Assembly (NCBI GenBank): GCA_001804025.1
Contig: MHFC01000040.1
Span: 1 to 7,864 of the forward strand
Length of the DNA stretch: 7,864 nucleotides
Reading direction: 5' to 3'
Source: Omnitrophica bacterium GWA2_52_8
GTDB lineage: Bacteria > Omnitrophota > Omnitrophia > Omnitrophales > Aquincolibacteriaceae
Within the stretch, counting starts at the first letter, position 1, and each line of letters begins with the position of its first letter. Of the stretch, positions 7,126 to 7,864 are shown one piece after another. A model generated the notes under the pieces. That model ran no database searches and was not told the origin of the DNA. It saw only the letters and a list, made by a program, of their open reading frames with translations. The position numbers were made by a program, and so were the translations under genes.

Positions 7126-7157
7126 AATTGACGTAACCTGCTGAAAAAACAGGGCTT

Positions 7158-7186
7158 ATATTACACCAAGTTACAGGGGGTGTCAA
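7158..7186 (-). promoter_or_regulatory. Sigma70-like promoter for the hydrolase-ilvBNC-leuA-aroE operon
   Basis: On the minus strand a perfect -35 hexamer TTGACA (7186-7181) is followed by a 17-bp spacer and TAATAT (7163-7158; 4 of 6 matches to TATAAT, at the optimal distance). A transcript would start near 7150 and give a leader of about 110 nt before the ATG at 7042. It lies 81 bp beyond the stop of the upstream aldolase-like gene and faces the long co-directional gene run, so it probably drives the whole block. No experimental support is available from the sequence alone. Confidence 0.65.
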
Positions 7187-7267
7187 TCTAAGAGGCGGCT
7201 GGGTGCCGTATTAGCGCAAATCCTTACAGTGACAATAGAAGGGATTGATTCTGAAGCGTCAAAAACC
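7187..7267 (-). other. Spacer between the aldolase-like gene and the operon promoter
   Basis: These 81 bp separate the aldolase-like stop (TAA, 7270-7268) from the -35 box. The best hairpin candidate is CGGC-ACCCA-GCCG, only 4 bp and without a T-tract, so no intrinsic terminator is supported. Transcription from the upstream gene may continue into the operon. Confidence 0.35.
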
Positions 7268-7864
7268 TTAGGATTTGGAGACTTTGAGCCCATCCAGGCG
7301 CTGGGCAAACTGTTTCGCGCGCGCCGTAATTTCAGCCCAATTATCACTGCGAATAAGACCCCGTTCAAAAAGAGCGCTCCTTAAAGAAACGGCCGTGCAA
7401 TGCTTGAGATACTCAAATGCGTTTTCAAAAGTGACTCCGCCTTGTGCAATCAAACGGACAAACGGAAGATTATTCCGGAGCAGTTTCACATAATCGACAC
7501 CGCCGGCAAACGCCACCGGCCAAAGCGTCACCAAGTCCGCGCCGAGCTTGAAGGCTTCGGCAACTTCGGTTGCCGTAAAGGCCCCTTGGATCACAAAGCA
7601 GTCATTGTTTTTAGCAACCCGGATGAGTTCGCTGTCGGTATAAGGGCTTGCGACAAATTTCGCGCCGGCATTGATGGCGCGCTGCGCCATCTCCCCGTCC
7701 GTAACATTTCCCGCGCCGACAATGATCCCGTCGCGTTTCGCAGTCGACTCAATTAATTTAATAGCCTGCGGATTGACCATCGATATCTGAAACAGCGACA
7801 GCCCGCCTTCCGCAGCCGCATTCAGCATGCTTTCCGCATCTTCTGCCGAACTGGAGCGGATTTG
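7268..7864 (-). CDS. KDPG/KHG-aldolase-family protein without catalytic Lys and Glu (5' end outside window)
   Basis: The last 198 residues of a protein of the Eda family (class I 2-keto-3-deoxy-6-phosphogluconate / 4-hydroxy-2-oxoglutarate aldolases, about 205-215 residues). Only some 5-15 N-terminal residues should be missing; the frame is open to the right edge. The family framework is clear: EGGLSLFQIS (19-28), IVGAGNVTD (near 48), AGAKFVASP, FVIQGAFTATEV, LGADLVTLWPVAFAGG and LIAQGGVTFENAFEYL. The active site is not intact. The Schiff-base Lys of the KLFP motif is Thr113 (ACG, 7528-7526). The general-base Glu of the E(V/I)T motif is Gln26 (CAG, 7789-7787). The Pro of the PGxxTPTE loop is Gln, and PTGG is AQGG. 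Aldolase activity by the known mechanism is thus unlikely, although the open, ungapped frame suggests a maintained protein. The phosphate-site glycines remain, so a ligand-binding or altered catalytic role is possible. I give no symbol for that reason. Confidence 0.85.
   Translation of the reverse strand, partial: QIRSSSAEDAESMLNAAAEGGLSLFQISMVNPQAIKLIESTAKRDGIIVGAGNVTDGEMAQRAINAGAKFVASPYTDSELIRVAKNNDCFVIQGAFTATEVAEAFKLGADLVTLWPVAFAGGVDYVKLLRNNLPFVRLIAQGGVTFENAFEYLKHCTAVSLRSALFERGLIRSDNWAEITARAKQFAQRLDGLKVSKS

Noticed and set aside
7232..7262. Second promoter-like pair TTGACG ... TATTGT on the minus strand
   Set aside because: The spacer is 19 bp, both hexamers deviate from consensus and the first overlaps the region just after the aldolase-like stop; the TTGACA-17-TAATAT pair is clearly better.

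Overview
The window is a compact, minus-strand biosynthetic gene block from a bacterium with moderate GC content. Read in the direction of transcription (right to left), it holds: the 3' part of a KDPG-aldolase-family gene; a promoter; an exported alpha/beta-hydrolase-fold protein; ilvB; ilvN; ilvC; leuA; aroE; and the first 37 codons of a type IV prepilin peptidase that runs off the left edge. No convincing plus-strand gene, RNA gene, mobile element or CRISPR array is visible. The taxonomic hint is weak. The divergent class I ketol-acid reductoisomerase, the TTG/GTG starts, the lysine-rich protein tails and an aroE-prepilin peptidase pair would suit an uncultivated lineage such as Omnitrophota or another PVC relative, but this is an impression and not a phylogeny.

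Right part (7043-7864). The KDPG-aldolase-like gene ends at 7268. A sigma70-like promoter (TTGACA, 17 bp, TAATAT; 7186 to 7158) then drives leftward transcription through a leader of about 110 nt that contains an inverted repeat. The first gene downstream (6224-7042) has a signal peptide and an alpha/beta-hydrolase fold, but its nucleophile elbow reads GFKDG, with Lys in place of Ser. Its stop lies 12 bp before ilvB.

Centre (1138-6211). ilvB and ilvN encode the catalytic and valine-sensing subunits of acetolactate synthase, ilvC the reductoisomerase, and leuA 2-isopropylmalate synthase. Together they make the shared valine/isoleucine/leucine intermediates and start the leucine branch. The downstream genes ilvD, ilvE and leuBCD are not in the window. 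Gaps are 12, 63, 135 and 1 bp. The 135-bp ilvN-ilvC gap holds two hairpins that would exclude each other in the RNA.

Left part (1-1045). aroE (shikimate dehydrogenase) follows leuA after 92 bp (to the open frame) or 125 bp (to the preferred GTG). It is joined to the prepilin peptidase gene by a 4-bp ATGA overlap. The layout suggests one long transcript from about 7150 leftward, although internal promoters cannot be excluded.

The most unusual features are two neighbouring proteins that keep an enzyme fold but lack its catalytic residues: the aldolase-like protein (Schiff-base Lys to Thr, general-base Glu to Gln) and the exported hydrolase-like protein (Ser to Lys). Also notable are an altered cofactor loop in IlvC, the ilvN-ilvC RNA structures and the leader in front of the operon. 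I see no complete novel system here; the window is mostly a recognisable amino-acid biosynthesis operon with some odd members.
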